Source of the DNA: Caulobacterales bacterium
Lineage (GTDB): Bacteria > Pseudomonadota > Alphaproteobacteria > Caulobacterales > Caulobacteraceae
Direction of reading: 5' to 3'
NCBI GenBank assembly: GCA_019510435.1
Contig: JAEKKJ010000008.1
Coordinates: 186,001-250,000 of the forward strand
Length of the DNA: 64,000 nucleotides
Position 1 is the first letter of the stretch, and each line of letters opens with the position of its first letter. A model generated the notes under the pieces. It made no database searches. It was given only the letters and a program-made list of their open reading frames with translations, and was not told where the DNA came from. Positions 8,074 to 16,687 of the stretch are shown here, piece by piece. Made by a program: the position numbers and the translations under genes.

Positions 8074-10125
8074 TCACCTGTAGCGGGCAAACCAGGCCAG
8101 GATCGCCTGCGCCTTGGCGCCGGACTGCGACGGCCGGGCCGCGATCCCGCCGTGGCTGGCGCCGGGCACGCGGACCAGGGTGGTTGGCACGCCGCGCAGC
8201 TGCAGCGCCGCGAAATACTGCTCGGCCTCGGAGGGCGGGGTGCGGTTGTCCTCCTCGCCCACCACCACCAGCGTCGGCGTCTTGACGTTGCCCACCAGCG
8301 ACAGGGGCGAGCGGGCCCAGTAGCCCTGCGGGTCCTCCCACGGCATCTTGCCGAACCAGTCCTGGGCCATGGAGGTGTAGCCGTCGGTGGTCAGGACCTC
8401 GCTGGCCCAGTTGATCACCGGCTTCTGGGTCGCCGCGGCGCGGAAGCGGTCGGTCTTGCCGACGATCCAGGCGGTCAGCACCCCGCCGCCCGAGCCGCCG
8501 GTGACATAGAGATGCTGCGGGTCGACGAAGCCCTTGGCGATGGCCGCGTCCACCACGCTCATCAGGTCGTCGAAGTCGTGGCTGGGATAGTTGCGGTCGA
8601 TCTCGTTGGCGAAGGCCTCGCCGTAGGAGGTGGAGCCGCGTGGATTGGAATAGACCACGACGTAACCGGCCGCCGCATAGAGCTGGTCGTCGGTGGAGAA
8701 GGTGGGGCCGTAGGCGGAGAACGGCCCGCCGTGGATCTCCAGGATCAGCGGGTACTTCTTCGAGGGGTCGAAGCCCGGCGGCGTGACGATCCAGGCGCCG
8801 ATCGGCTTCTTGTCGTAGCTGGAGGTCACCGGCAGGGCCTCGACCTTGGCCAGGCTCTTGGCGTCCAGCAGGTCGCGGTTGAGGTCGGTGAGGATCTGGA
8901 CCTTGCCGCCGCGCCAGACCGCGAGTTCCGTAGGCCGGCCGGTCGAGCCGGCGGTGAAGGCGACGACGCCCCCCTTGCCGACGTCGAACTGCCCGCCCGT
9001 GTAGGGCCGGTCGAGGCCCGAGCCGCCCACGCCCGCGAACAGGGTCTCCAGCTTCCCGTCCAGGCCGACGCGCGCCGCCTTGGTCACGCCCTGGTCCTCG
9101 TAGGTGACGTAGACGCCCTTGCCGTCCGCCGCCCAGACCGGCGCGGCGACGCTGCGGTCCAGGCCGCCGGTGAGCACCCGGCCGTTCCGGCCGTCGGCGT
9201 CCATGACGTAGAGGCGCTGGTTCTCGTAGCCGCGGTGGCGGGCGTTGTCGAAACCGACGTAGGCGATCTTGCTCCCGTCCGGCGAGACGGCCGGCGCGAA
9301 GTCCGGCCCCACGCGGTTGGTGAGGCGGGCCAGCGCGCCGTCGGCCACGTCGACCCGGTAGAGCTCGGCCTCCTCCGGGTCGCGCTCCCAGTTGGCGCTG
9401 CGGTTGGTGGAGAACAGCACGCCCTTGCCGTCGTGGCTGAAGGCGATCGGCCCGGCGTCGTCGAACTTGCCGAAGGTGAGCTGGCGCGGCTGGCCGCCGT
9501 CGGCGGAGACGACGAAGATGTGGTGGTAGCCCAGCTTGATCAGGCCCTCGCCGTCGGCGCGGTAGGTGACCCGGTCGATCACCCGCAGCGGCTCGGCCCA
9601 TTTCGCGCCGTCGGGCTTGGGCAGGGGCGGCGCCAGCGGCTTGCCCGGATCGGCGATCAGCATGGTGAAGGCCAGGGTCTTGCCGTCCGGCGACCAGGCG
9701 ATGTCGTTGGGCGCCTGCTCCAGGCTGGCGACCTTGGCCGAGCGTCCGGTGGCCACCCAGCGCACGTACAGCTGCGCCCCGCTCGGCCCCGCCGCCACAT
9801 AGGCCAGCCGCGTGCCGTCCGGCGACCACCGCGGCGACATGTTGGCCGCCTCGTCCACCACCAGCGGGGTCTGGGCGCCGGTGGAAAGGTCCGCCAGCCA
9901 GATCGAGGGCTGGGCGCGGTCGGTCATGATGTCGTTGCGCAGGCGGACGTAGGCCACCGCCCCGCCGTCGGGCCGCACCTGCGGGTCGCTGGCCGCCTGC
10001 AGGCCGAAGAGGTCCGCGGGCCCGAAGGTCTTGGAGGGGGCCTCGGCCACCTGCGCCGCCACCGGGCCGACCGCGCCCAAGGCGACGCCGAAGGATGCGA
10101 CCGCCGCCAGAACCGCCAAACGCAT
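8074..10125 (-). CDS. S9-family prolyl oligopeptidase, exported
   Basis: A 683-residue exported peptidase. Residues 1-25 are a Sec signal peptide ending AAQVA. An N-terminal beta-propeller built of WD40/TolB-like repeats (WSPDGTRLAYV, WSPDGKTLAFT, VSPDGSKIAYVGF) extends to about 400. The C-terminal alpha/beta hydrolase carries Ser545 in GGSGGG, Asp626 in GEEDNRTPP and His658 in GASHGG, a complete triad. It should cleave peptides, or acyl-peptides, in the periplasm. The longer frame to 10329 lacks a signal peptide and is rejected. It is followed at 103 bp upstream on the same strand by a DUF305 gene. Confidence 0.9.
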   Translation of the reverse strand: MRLAVLAAVASFGVALGAVGPVAAQVAEAPSKTFGPADLFGLQAASDPQVRPDGGAVAYVRLRNDIMTDRAQPSIWLADLSTGAQTPLVVDEAANMSPRWSPDGTRLAYVAAGPSGAQLYVRWVATGRSAKVASLEQAPNDIAWSPDGKTLAFTMLIADPGKPLAPPLPKPDGAKWAEPLRVIDRVTYRADGEGLIKLGYHHIFVVSADGGQPRQLTFGKFDDAGPIAFSHDGKGVLFSTNRSANWERDPEEAELYRVDVADGALARLTNRVGPDFAPAVSPDGSKIAYVGFDNARHRGYENQRLYVMDADGRNGRVLTGGLDRSVAAPVWAADGKGVYVTYEDQGVTKAARVGLDGKLETLFAGVGGSGLDRPYTGGQFDVGKGGVVAFTAGSTGRPTELAVWRGGKVQILTDLNRDLLDAKSLAKVEALPVTSSYDKKPIGAWIVTPPGFDPSKKYPLILEIHGGPFSAYGPTFSTDDQLYAAAGYVVVYSNPRGSTSYGEAFANEIDRNYPSHDFDDLMSVVDAAIAKGFVDPQHLYVTGGSGGGVLTAWIVGKTDRFRAAATQKPVINWASEVLTTDGYTSMAQDWFGKMPWEDPQGYWARSPLSLVGNVKTPTLVVVGEEDNRTPPSEAEQYFAALQLRGVPTTLVRVPGASHGGIAARPSQSGAKAQAILAWFARYR

Positions 10126-10228
10126 GAAGTCTTCCCCGGGGAACCTGAAGTGGCCCGCAGCAAAGGCGGCGTCGCCGGCTTTGTCCAGAAGGCGTCGACG
10201 AACGGGTGCTGCGCGGCCAGCGGCAGGC

Positions 10229-10786
10229 TCAGCGCGGGATCTTCGTCGTGTCGATCCCGGCGCTTTCGTCGGTTTCCGGCGCCGGTGGCTTGGCGCCGCG
10301 GGCGCGGTAGGACGGAAGGTCGGGCGCATCGGCGGCCGGCGGATGGGCCTGCAGGCGGTCGATGTGGCGCTCCATCTCGGCGATCTCGCGCAGCTGGGCG
10401 TCGATGACGCCGTCGGCCAGGCGCCGCACCTGCGGGTCTTTGATGTGGGCCCGCTCGCTGGTCATGATGGCGATGGAGTGGTGCGGGATCATGGCCTTCA
10501 TGTAGGCCACGTCGCCCACCGTCTGCTGGCTGCGCACCAGCCACAGGGCGCCGGCGAAGACCACGGCCGCCACCGCCAGGATCACCACGTTCAGGCGCTT
10601 GTCCTTGTACATGCCGAACATGAAGCCGAGCATGACGATCGCCATGGCGGCCCCCATGAGCAGCGCCATGTAGAGGCGGGTCTCGCTGAAGCGGACGTGC
10701 TCCAGGGCGTAGGTGTTGAAGTACATCAAGGCGAACATCACGACGGTGGACGTCGCGATCATCGCGGCGAAACGGCCGTAACCCAT
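10229..10786 (-). CDS. DUF305 membrane protein
   Basis: A 185-residue protein with three hydrophobic segments (roughly residues 6-26, 40-58 and 67-86). A DUF305 domain follows, marked by MKAMIPHHSIAIMTSERAHI and a second helix with EIAEMERHI. DUF305 is a four-helix, ferritin-like histidine-rich fold often found beside copper-handling genes; no copper gene is adjacent here. The tail after residue 150 is proline- and alanine-rich and probably disordered. Start ATG 10786. Confidence 0.82.
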   Translation of the reverse strand: MGYGRFAAMIATSTVVMFALMYFNTYALEHVRFSETRLYMALLMGAAMAIVMLGFMFGMYKDKRLNVVILAVAAVVFAGALWLVRSQQTVGDVAYMKAMIPHHSIAIMTSERAHIKDPQVRRLADGVIDAQLREIAEMERHIDRLQAHPPAADAPDLPSYRARGAKPPAPETDESAGIDTTKIPR

Positions 10787-10911
10787 GCGGCTCTCCCGAT
10801 TGCGCCCACCGCGTCCCCGGCCGCTAAACGCCGGCGCCGGCCACTCGATGCAGAAGTCGGTCGATGCGCCGGCGGTGGCCGATCGGGCCCGGCGTCGTTA
10901 CATCTGCGGCC

Positions 10912-11409
10912 ATGGCTGAAGCCTTCAACGAGATCGAACTGCCCACCGCCAAGGCCGAGCGCTATGCCGCCGTGGCCGAGGAGATCGCCGCCGTGCTGGC
11001 GGGCGAGCCCAACCTCGTGGCGCGCATGGCCACGGTGGCCTCGATGCTGGCCAGCAGCTTCGAGCACTATTTCTGGACCGGCTTCTATGTGGTCGACCCG
11101 GACAAGGACGCCGAACTGGTCGTGGGGCCCTACCAGGGCACGTTGGGCTGCATGCGCATCGCCTTCGGACGCGGGGTGTGCGGCGCGGCCGCCGCCACCG
11201 GCAAGACCCAGCTGGTCGAGGACGTCCACGCCTTCCCCGGCCACATCGCCTGCGACGGGCGCTCACAGAGCGAGATCGTGGTGCCGGTGTTCGGCCCCGA
11301 CGGGCGGCTGCTCGCCGTGTTCGACGTGGACTCCGACCGGCCGGCCGCCTTCGACGCGGTCGACCAGGCCGGGCTGGAGCGCATCCTGGCGGCGACGTTC
11401 GCAGGATAG
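10912..11409 (+). CDS. msrC: Free methionine-(R)-sulfoxide reductase (GAF domain)
   Basis: A 165-residue cytoplasmic GAF-domain enzyme that reduces free L-methionine-(R)-sulfoxide with thioredoxin. The three redox cysteines of the family are present as Cys80 (TLGCMRIAF), Cys90 (GRGVCG) and Cys114 (HIACDGRSQSEIVVP). Their 10 and 24 residue spacing matches that of the E. coli enzyme. The start ATG 10912 (MAEAFNEIEL) fits the family better than the in-frame upstream ATG at 10864. It is divergent from the DUF305 gene and followed by a repeat element rather than another gene. Confidence 0.9.
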   Translation: MAEAFNEIELPTAKAERYAAVAEEIAAVLAGEPNLVARMATVASMLASSFEHYFWTGFYVVDPDKDAELVVGPYQGTLGCMRIAFGRGVCGAAAATGKTQLVEDVHAFPGHIACDGRSQSEIVVPVFGPDGRLLAVFDVDSDRPAAFDAVDQAGLERILAATFAG

Positions 11410-11424
11410 GCGGAGCTCGCCGCG

Positions 11425-11582
11425 GCGCGTCAGCGCCGATCCTTCGATACCAAGACCACGAGGGCGCCGCAGGTGACCTCAGGCTGGCGGCCATCTGCAG
11501 CCTCTTGGCGGTCTTGGTGGTCTTGGCGGTCCTCTTGTCCTCATGGACGGCGCCTTCGGCGCGGAGCCGGACAGCCTGGCGC
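11425..11582. repeat. Intergenic palindromic repeat, copy 1
   Basis: This 158-bp block fills much of the 282-bp gap before the thiolase gene. It contains CAAGACCACGAGGGCG, CCTCTTGGCGGTCTTGG and GGTCCTCTTGTCCTCA, and it ends in a GCGCCTTCGGCGC hairpin. A closely related block lies in the opposite orientation at 13635-13809. It has no credible ORF. The structure (phased CCAAGAC/GTCTTGG units plus GC hairpins) is typical of REP-like intergenic repeats. The rest of the gap, about 11583-11691, shows nothing beyond the thiolase ribosome-binding region. Confidence 0.75.
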
Positions 11583-11691
11583 AACGCACTCGCCTCGCGT
11601 TGTCTTCCGTTAGGGCGCCGCGCTAGACGACCGGCAAAGCGCGCCGCTCCGAGCCTTTCGCGGCGCACCAAACCGAGAACGGAGCAGCAAG

Positions 11692-12864
11692 ATGGCTGAA
11701 GCCTATATCGTCGCGGCGACCCGCACCGCCGGCGGCCGCAAGGGCGGCAGGTTGCGCGAGTGGCACCCGACCGACCTGGCCGGCACGGTCCTGGACAACC
11801 TGATCGACCGCAGCGGCGTCGACCCCAACGTCGTGGAAGACGTGATCATGGGCTGCGTCACCCAGGCGGGCGAGCAGTCCACCAATGTGGCGCGCAACGC
11901 CGTCCTGTCGTCGAAGCTGCCGGAAAGCGTCCCCGGCACCTCGGTCGACCGCCAGTGCGGTTCCTCGCAACAGGCCATGCAGTTCGCCGCCCAGGCGGTG
12001 ATGAGCGGCACCATGGACGTGGTGATCGCCGCCGGCGTCGAGAGCATGACGCGCTGCCCCATGGGCATGTCGGTGATGCTGCCGCTGAAAGCCGGCCTGG
12101 GCCAGCCCAAGAGCCCGCACCAGGAAGAGCGCTATCCGAACATCCAGTTCAGCCAGTTCATGGGCGCCGAGATGGTGGCCAAGAAGTACGGCCTGACCAA
12201 GGACCAGCTGGACGAGTTCGGCTACATGTCCCACCAGCGCGCCATCGCCGCGACCCAGGCCGGGGCGTTCAAGGACGAGATCCTGGTGCTCGACGGCAAG
12301 GACGCCGAGGGCAACACGGTGCGCCATGACGCCGACGAGGGCATCCGCTTCGAGGCCAGCCTGGAGGCCATGAAGGGCGTGAAGCTGCTGCAGGAGGGCG
12401 GGGCCCTTACCGCGGCGACCTCCAGCCAGATCTGCGACGGCGCCTCGGGCGTGATGGTGGTTTCCGAGAAGGCGCTGAAGGAATACGGCCTGACGCCCCT
12501 GGCGCGCATCCACCACCTGTTGGTGATCGGCCACGACCCGGTGATCATGCTGGAAGCCCCGATCCCGGCCACCCTGCGCGCCCTGAAGAAGGCCGGCATG
12601 TCGATCGACGACATCGACCTCTTCGAGGTCAATGAGGCCTTCGCCTCGGTGCCGGTGGCGTGGCTGAAGGAAACCGGCGCCGATCCGGATCGCCTGAACG
12701 TCAACGGCGGCGCCATCGCCCTGGGCCACCCGCTGGGCGCCTCCGGCACCAAGCTGATGACCACCCTGCTGAACGCCCTGAAGGCCCGCGGCAAGCGCTA
12801 CGGCCTGCAGACCATGTGCGAAGGCGGCGGCCTCGCCAACGTGACCATCGTCGAGCGGCTGTAG
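11692..12864 (+). CDS. Acetyl-CoA C-acyltransferase (thiolase)
   Basis: A 390-residue thiolase with all canonical active-site elements: nucleophile Cys89 in VDRQCGSSQQAM, the ALGHPLGASGTK histidine motif, and the late MCEGGGLANV cysteine. It condenses or cleaves acyl-CoA with acetyl-CoA. Length and motifs fit degradative or biosynthetic type I/II thiolases of the FadA/PhaA group; the subgroup cannot be settled by eye. An SDR gene follows 73 bp downstream on the same strand. Together they may form a ketoacyl-CoA handling pair. The complete motif set contrasts with the two thiolase-like proteins at 38333 and 53779. Confidence 0.9.
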   Translation: MAEAYIVAATRTAGGRKGGRLREWHPTDLAGTVLDNLIDRSGVDPNVVEDVIMGCVTQAGEQSTNVARNAVLSSKLPESVPGTSVDRQCGSSQQAMQFAAQAVMSGTMDVVIAAGVESMTRCPMGMSVMLPLKAGLGQPKSPHQEERYPNIQFSQFMGAEMVAKKYGLTKDQLDEFGYMSHQRAIAATQAGAFKDEILVLDGKDAEGNTVRHDADEGIRFEASLEAMKGVKLLQEGGALTAATSSQICDGASGVMVVSEKALKEYGLTPLARIHHLLVIGHDPVIMLEAPIPATLRALKKAGMSIDDIDLFEVNEAFASVPVAWLKETGADPDRLNVNGGAIALGHPLGASGTKLMTTLLNALKARGKRYGLQTMCEGGGLANVTIVERL

Positions 12865-12937
12865 GCTGACGGCGGTTTGCTCCTCGCCCCCGGACATCGA
12901 GGGCGAGGAGGATCTTGAAGCGTTTGGAGGAGTGCGC

Positions 12938-13630
12938 ATGGCGGGTCGGGTGGTGGCGATCACGGGGGCGTTCGGCGTCCTCGGCTCGGCGGTGGCCAAG
13001 GCTGCAGCCGCGGGCGGCGCACGGCTCGCGCTGATCGACTTCGCTGCCACCGCCCCGGCGGGGCTGCCATCCGGCGACGATGTGCTGGTGCTGGGCAGCG
13101 TCGACCTGACCGATGCGAACCAGGCGGGCGCGGCGATGGACGCCGTGGCCGACCGCTTCGGCGCATTCGACGCCCTGCTCAACATCGCCGGCGGCTTCAC
13201 CTGGGAGACCTTGCAGGACGGCTCGATCGCCAGCTGGCCGGCTATGTACCGCCTGAACGTGCTCACCGCCGCCAACGCCTGCCGCTCGGCCGTCCCTCAC
13301 CTGAGGCGCAGCGCTGCGGGCCGGATCGTCAACGTGGGCTCGGCCGCCGCCCTGAAGGCCGCCATGGGCATGGGCGCCTATGCGGCGGCCAAGGCCGGCG
13401 TCCACAGCCTGACCCAGGCCCTGGCCGAGGAGCTGAAGGGGGACGGCGTGACCGTCAACGCCGTGCTGCCCTCGATCATCGACACGCCCACCAACCGCAA
13501 GGACATGCCGTCGGCCGACTTCGCCGCCTGGGTGGCGCCGGACGACTTGGCCAGTGTGATGCTGTTCCTGGCGAGCCCCGAGGCGCGGGCGATGACCGGG
13601 GCGTTGGTGCCGGTGACGGGGCGCGTCTAG
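12938..13630 (+). CDS. Short-chain dehydrogenase/reductase
   Basis: A 230-residue SDR. The nucleotide-binding motif is ITGAFGVLGSAVA near residue 8, NIAGG stands for the NNAG element, and the catalytic residues are Ser in NVGSAA and the Tyr/Lys of GAYAAAKAG. Substrate and cofactor preference are unknown. I use ATG 12938 rather than GTG 12932 because GGAGG at 12926-12930 is correctly spaced only for the former. It follows the thiolase by 73 bp and precedes the second copy of the intergenic repeat. Confidence 0.85.
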   Translation: MAGRVVAITGAFGVLGSAVAKAAAAGGARLALIDFAATAPAGLPSGDDVLVLGSVDLTDANQAGAAMDAVADRFGAFDALLNIAGGFTWETLQDGSIASWPAMYRLNVLTAANACRSAVPHLRRSAAGRIVNVGSAAALKAAMGMGAYAAAKAGVHSLTQALAEELKGDGVTVNAVLPSIIDTPTNRKDMPSADFAAWVAPDDLASVMLFLASPEARAMTGALVPVTGRV

Positions 13631-13634
13631 CTCC

Positions 13635-13809
13635 GCGCAAGGCTGTCCCGCTCTGCGCCGCAGGCGCGGTCCTTGAAGACAAGAGGACCGCCAAGACGCC
13701 AAGGTCGCCAAGAGGCCGCAGATGGCCTCAGCCTCAGGTCACCTCTCGCGCCTTCGTGGTCTTGGTGTCCTTGGCGGTCTTGGTGTCGAAGGATCGGCGC
13801 TGACGCGCC
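13635..13809. repeat. Intergenic palindromic repeat, copy 2 (inverted)
   Basis: This 175-bp block is the reverse-orientation relative of 11425-11582. Reading its complement gives the same order of words: GCGTCAGCGCCGATCCTTCG, CAAGACC units, GGTGACCT, GGCCATCTGC, CCTCTTGGC, GGTCCTCTTGT, and a GCGCC hairpin. It has one extra CCAAGGACACCAAGACC-type unit, so copy length varies. It fills most of the gap between the convergent SDR and acylase genes, where it may also act as a bidirectional terminator. Confidence 0.75.
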
Positions 13810-13836
13810 CTGGACGATCGCAAGCCCAGCACAACC

Positions 13837-16188
13837 CTACCGCGCCGGCGTGAGGGTCATCACGGTCTCGGCGTCGGCCTCCACGGCGGCGCGGCTGTAG
13901 CGCAGCGGCACGTAGGCCCCCGCCGCCCAGAGCGGGAACAGGTCGCGGTAGTGCGGGCTCTGGGGGTCGCCCGACTGGCCGGGCGTGTTGATGGCCATGG
14001 AGTTGTCCCAGGCGCCCACGTCCATCACCAGGCGCACCGAGGCCCCTGCGGTCTGGTCGAAGCTGGTCATGCTGTAGGTGGCGGCGCGCGGGGTCGAGGC
14101 CGAGCCGGGGACCTCCAGCGGACCCAGGGACATCTGGGCGGTGGTCTCCTTGTCGGCGAGCGTGGCGACGGCGGGGACGAAGCGGGCGTGGTGCAGCCGG
14201 CCCCAGGTCCAGGTCGCCATGTCGGGGCCCAGGCGGCCCTTCAGCTCCGCCACCGCGTCCGCCAGGCTGGCCAGCAGGATCGGGCCGCGCGTCGCGGGCG
14301 GCGCCGCCTCCAACCAGGTGAGGAGCGGGTCCGGCGTGCTGTTGCCGATCAGCGCCCGCGCGGTTTCCGGCGCGGCGGCCGCGGCGACCGCGCGGCCCAG
14401 GTGCTTGTTGGCCCAGACCTCGTAGATCGCCGCGGGCGCGCTGTCGGTCGCCTCTCGCCCGTTCCAGCCTTGCAGCAGGGCCAGGGCCTTCGCGACGTCT
14501 GCATCGCCGGAGGTGAGACCGGCGAGTAGGGCCACGCCGCGCCGCGCCTGAGGACTGGTGACGTCCGTCTGTAGCGCCATGGAGTCGGCGAGGGTCGACT
14601 TCGGCAGGGCGCCCAGCACCTCGTGGATGCGGATCGAACGGGTTGGATCGGCCCATTCGAAGCCCAGCTTGCGCGCCTCGCGCGGATAGGCCGGCTCGGC
14701 GGGGATGTTCATGGCGTTGGCGGTGGCGAAGAAGCCGGCGGCCGGGTTCTTCGCCAGGGGCAGGCCGCCGTCCTCCAGGAAGCCCTTCCACTCGTAGCGC
14801 CCGTCGCCGGGCACCGGCATCAGCCCGTCCCAGTTGGGCCGCACCGGCGTGCGGCCCGCCGCCGACCAGCCGATATCGCCGTGGGTGTCGGCGTAGACGA
14901 GGTTCAGCGACGGGGCGCCCCAGCGGTTGCGCGCGGTCTGGAAGTCGTCCCAGGACTTGGCCCGCCACATGCGCGAGGAGCCGAAGTAGCCGGAGAGGCC
15001 CGGCTCGTTCCACACCGTGCGGATGGCGAAGGCGTGGGCCGAGTCCTGCCACAGCACCGGCCCGTGGCGCGTGAAGCGCAGCTCCACCTGGCGCGGCGCC
15101 TCGCCCTTCACCTCGATGGTCTCGCGGACCAGCTTCATGGGCTCCCAGCCGCCCTTGTAGCGGTAGGTGTCGCCGCGGGTCTCGTAGACGTAGAGGTCCT
15201 CCTGATCGATGTAGAAGATCGTCAGGCCGAAGGCGGCGGTCTCGTTGTGGCCGAACGAGACGCCTGGCAGGGCCGGCTCCCCGGCGCCGATGATGGAGAG
15301 GCCCGGCGCCTCCAGGTGGGCGATGTAGCGCAGCGAAGGCGCGCCGACCGGCCGGTGCGGGTCGTTGGCCAGGATCGGGCGGCCGGTGGCTGAGCGCGCG
15401 GCCGAGATCACCCAGTTGTTGGAGCCTTCCGCCGAGCGTTCGGCGATCACCTGCGCCAGCGACGCCTCGGCGGTCTTGCCGAAACTGACCGGCTCCGTGG
15501 CGAGGACATAGTCCTTCAGCACGTCGGCCGGCACGACGCAGGGGTCGAGGCCCGGGGGAACCACCAGCTTGTGGGCTGGCGCCAGCTTGCGGCGCAGGGC
15601 GTCGGCCGCGACGCCCCCGGCGCAGACCGTGCGGGCGCGGGCCACCTCGGAGGTGACGTTGTTGACCAGGGCGTGGCTGCGGATGCGCAGGATGTCCTCG
15701 GGGTTCCAGGCCTCCGGCTGGCTGTGGGTGAGCTTGAACTCGACGGGCAGCGGCTGGGCCCCGGCCTTCACCTGCGCCACATAGGCGTTCACGCCGGCAG
15801 CGAAGGCCTCCACCGCCTCGCGCGCCTGGGGATCGTAGGCGGCCCATTCGGCGGCCATGTCGCCCCGGTAGAGGAAGAGCCGCGCGGCGCGGTCCTGGGC
15901 CACGTAGGCGGGACCCAGGCTGGCCGAGAGCCGGCCGAGCCCGCGCTTGCGCCAGAGGTCGATCTGCCAGAGCCGGTCGCGGGCGGCGTTCCAGCCCTGC
16001 AGGAAGAAGGCGTCGCGGGCGCTCTGGGCATAGATGTGCGGCACGCCCCAGCGGTCGACGATCAGCTCGGCCGACTGGCTGAGGCCGGCGATCGCCTGCT
16101 GCTCGTGGCGCGCCGAGCCGGGCGCCTCCGCTCGCGCCGCGCCGGCCAGCGCCGCCGCCGCCATCAGCCCGATCAGCCAGCCCCGCAT
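13837..16188 (-). CDS. Penicillin acylase family protein (Ntn hydrolase)
   Basis: A 783-residue exported Ntn-hydrolase precursor. Residues 1-22 form a signal peptide ending ARAEA. The alpha-chain region includes VDRWGVPHIYAQS and RDRLWQIDLWRKRGLGRLS. The autocatalytic site is EG/SNNW, giving Ser256 as the predicted N-terminal nucleophile of the beta chain, then GRPILANDPHR. Such enzymes hydrolyse side-chain amides, either beta-lactams or, often, N-acyl homoserine lactones; the actual substrate is open. The start at 16188 is chosen for the signal peptide. It is divergent from a VOC gene. Confidence 0.88.
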   Translation of the reverse strand: MRGWLIGLMAAAALAGAARAEAPGSARHEQQAIAGLSQSAELIVDRWGVPHIYAQSARDAFFLQGWNAARDRLWQIDLWRKRGLGRLSASLGPAYVAQDRAARLFLYRGDMAAEWAAYDPQAREAVEAFAAGVNAYVAQVKAGAQPLPVEFKLTHSQPEAWNPEDILRIRSHALVNNVTSEVARARTVCAGGVAADALRRKLAPAHKLVVPPGLDPCVVPADVLKDYVLATEPVSFGKTAEASLAQVIAERSAEGSNNWVISAARSATGRPILANDPHRPVGAPSLRYIAHLEAPGLSIIGAGEPALPGVSFGHNETAAFGLTIFYIDQEDLYVYETRGDTYRYKGGWEPMKLVRETIEVKGEAPRQVELRFTRHGPVLWQDSAHAFAIRTVWNEPGLSGYFGSSRMWRAKSWDDFQTARNRWGAPSLNLVYADTHGDIGWSAAGRTPVRPNWDGLMPVPGDGRYEWKGFLEDGGLPLAKNPAAGFFATANAMNIPAEPAYPREARKLGFEWADPTRSIRIHEVLGALPKSTLADSMALQTDVTSPQARRGVALLAGLTSGDADVAKALALLQGWNGREATDSAPAAIYEVWANKHLGRAVAAAAAPETARALIGNSTPDPLLTWLEAAPPATRGPILLASLADAVAELKGRLGPDMATWTWGRLHHARFVPAVATLADKETTAQMSLGPLEVPGSASTPRAATYSMTSFDQTAGASVRLVMDVGAWDNSMAINTPGQSGDPQSPHYRDLFPLWAAGAYVPLRYSRAAVEADAETVMTLTPAR

Positions 16189-16309
16189 CGCACACCCTCC
16201 GCACGCCCGTGCGGACCATGGACCGGGAACGCCATCGCCGTCACGCCGCACTTGCCCTTCCGCATAGGTCATCGGCTAGGCTCGGGTTCTGGACGAAAAA
16301 GGACCTCCC

Positions 16310-16681
16310 ATGATCGGCTATGTCACCATCGGCACCAACGACCTCGACAAGGCGACCAAGTTCTACGATGCGGTGCTCGAGCCCCTGGGCGGCAAGCGCA
16401 CTTTCGCCAACGGCGAGCGGATGCAGTTCTACGGCTCGGAGGGCATGGCGAGCATGATCGCCATCAGCAAACCCTATGACGAGCAGCCCGCGACGGTCGG
16501 CAACGGCAGCATGTTCGGCTTCCCGGCGGCGACAAGGGAGCAGGTGGACGCGGTCCACGCCGCGGCCCTGGCGTCTGGCGGCACGTGCGAGGGCGAGCCC
16601 GGCCAGCGGCTGCCCACCTTCTACGGCGCCTATTTCCGCGACCCGGACGGCAACAAGGTCTGCGTGTTCAAGATGGGCTGA
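16310..16681 (+). CDS. VOC-family (glyoxalase-like) protein
   Basis: A 123-residue single-module VOC protein. It opens MIGYVTIGTNDLDKATKFYD, and it closes with YFRDPDGNKVCVFK, the conserved beta-strand that supplies a metal-ligand acid in family members. It is likely a metal-dependent lyase, isomerase or dioxygenase-like enzyme, or a resistance protein; substrate unknown. It ends six bases before the convergent sugar dehydrogenase gene. Confidence 0.85.
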   Translation: MIGYVTIGTNDLDKATKFYDAVLEPLGGKRTFANGERMQFYGSEGMASMIAISKPYDEQPATVGNGSMFGFPAATREQVDAVHAAALASGGTCEGEPGQRLPTFYGAYFRDPDGNKVCVFKMG

Positions 16682-16687
16682 CGCCCG

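Noticed and set aside
8152..10407. 751-codon open frame on the plus strand
   Set aside because: Antisense shadow of the S9 peptidase, whose catalytic triad and signal peptide are clear.
11425..13809. Composite transposon bounded by inverted repeats
   Set aside because: No transposase or target duplication is seen, and the repeats are divergent and intergenic like REP elements.
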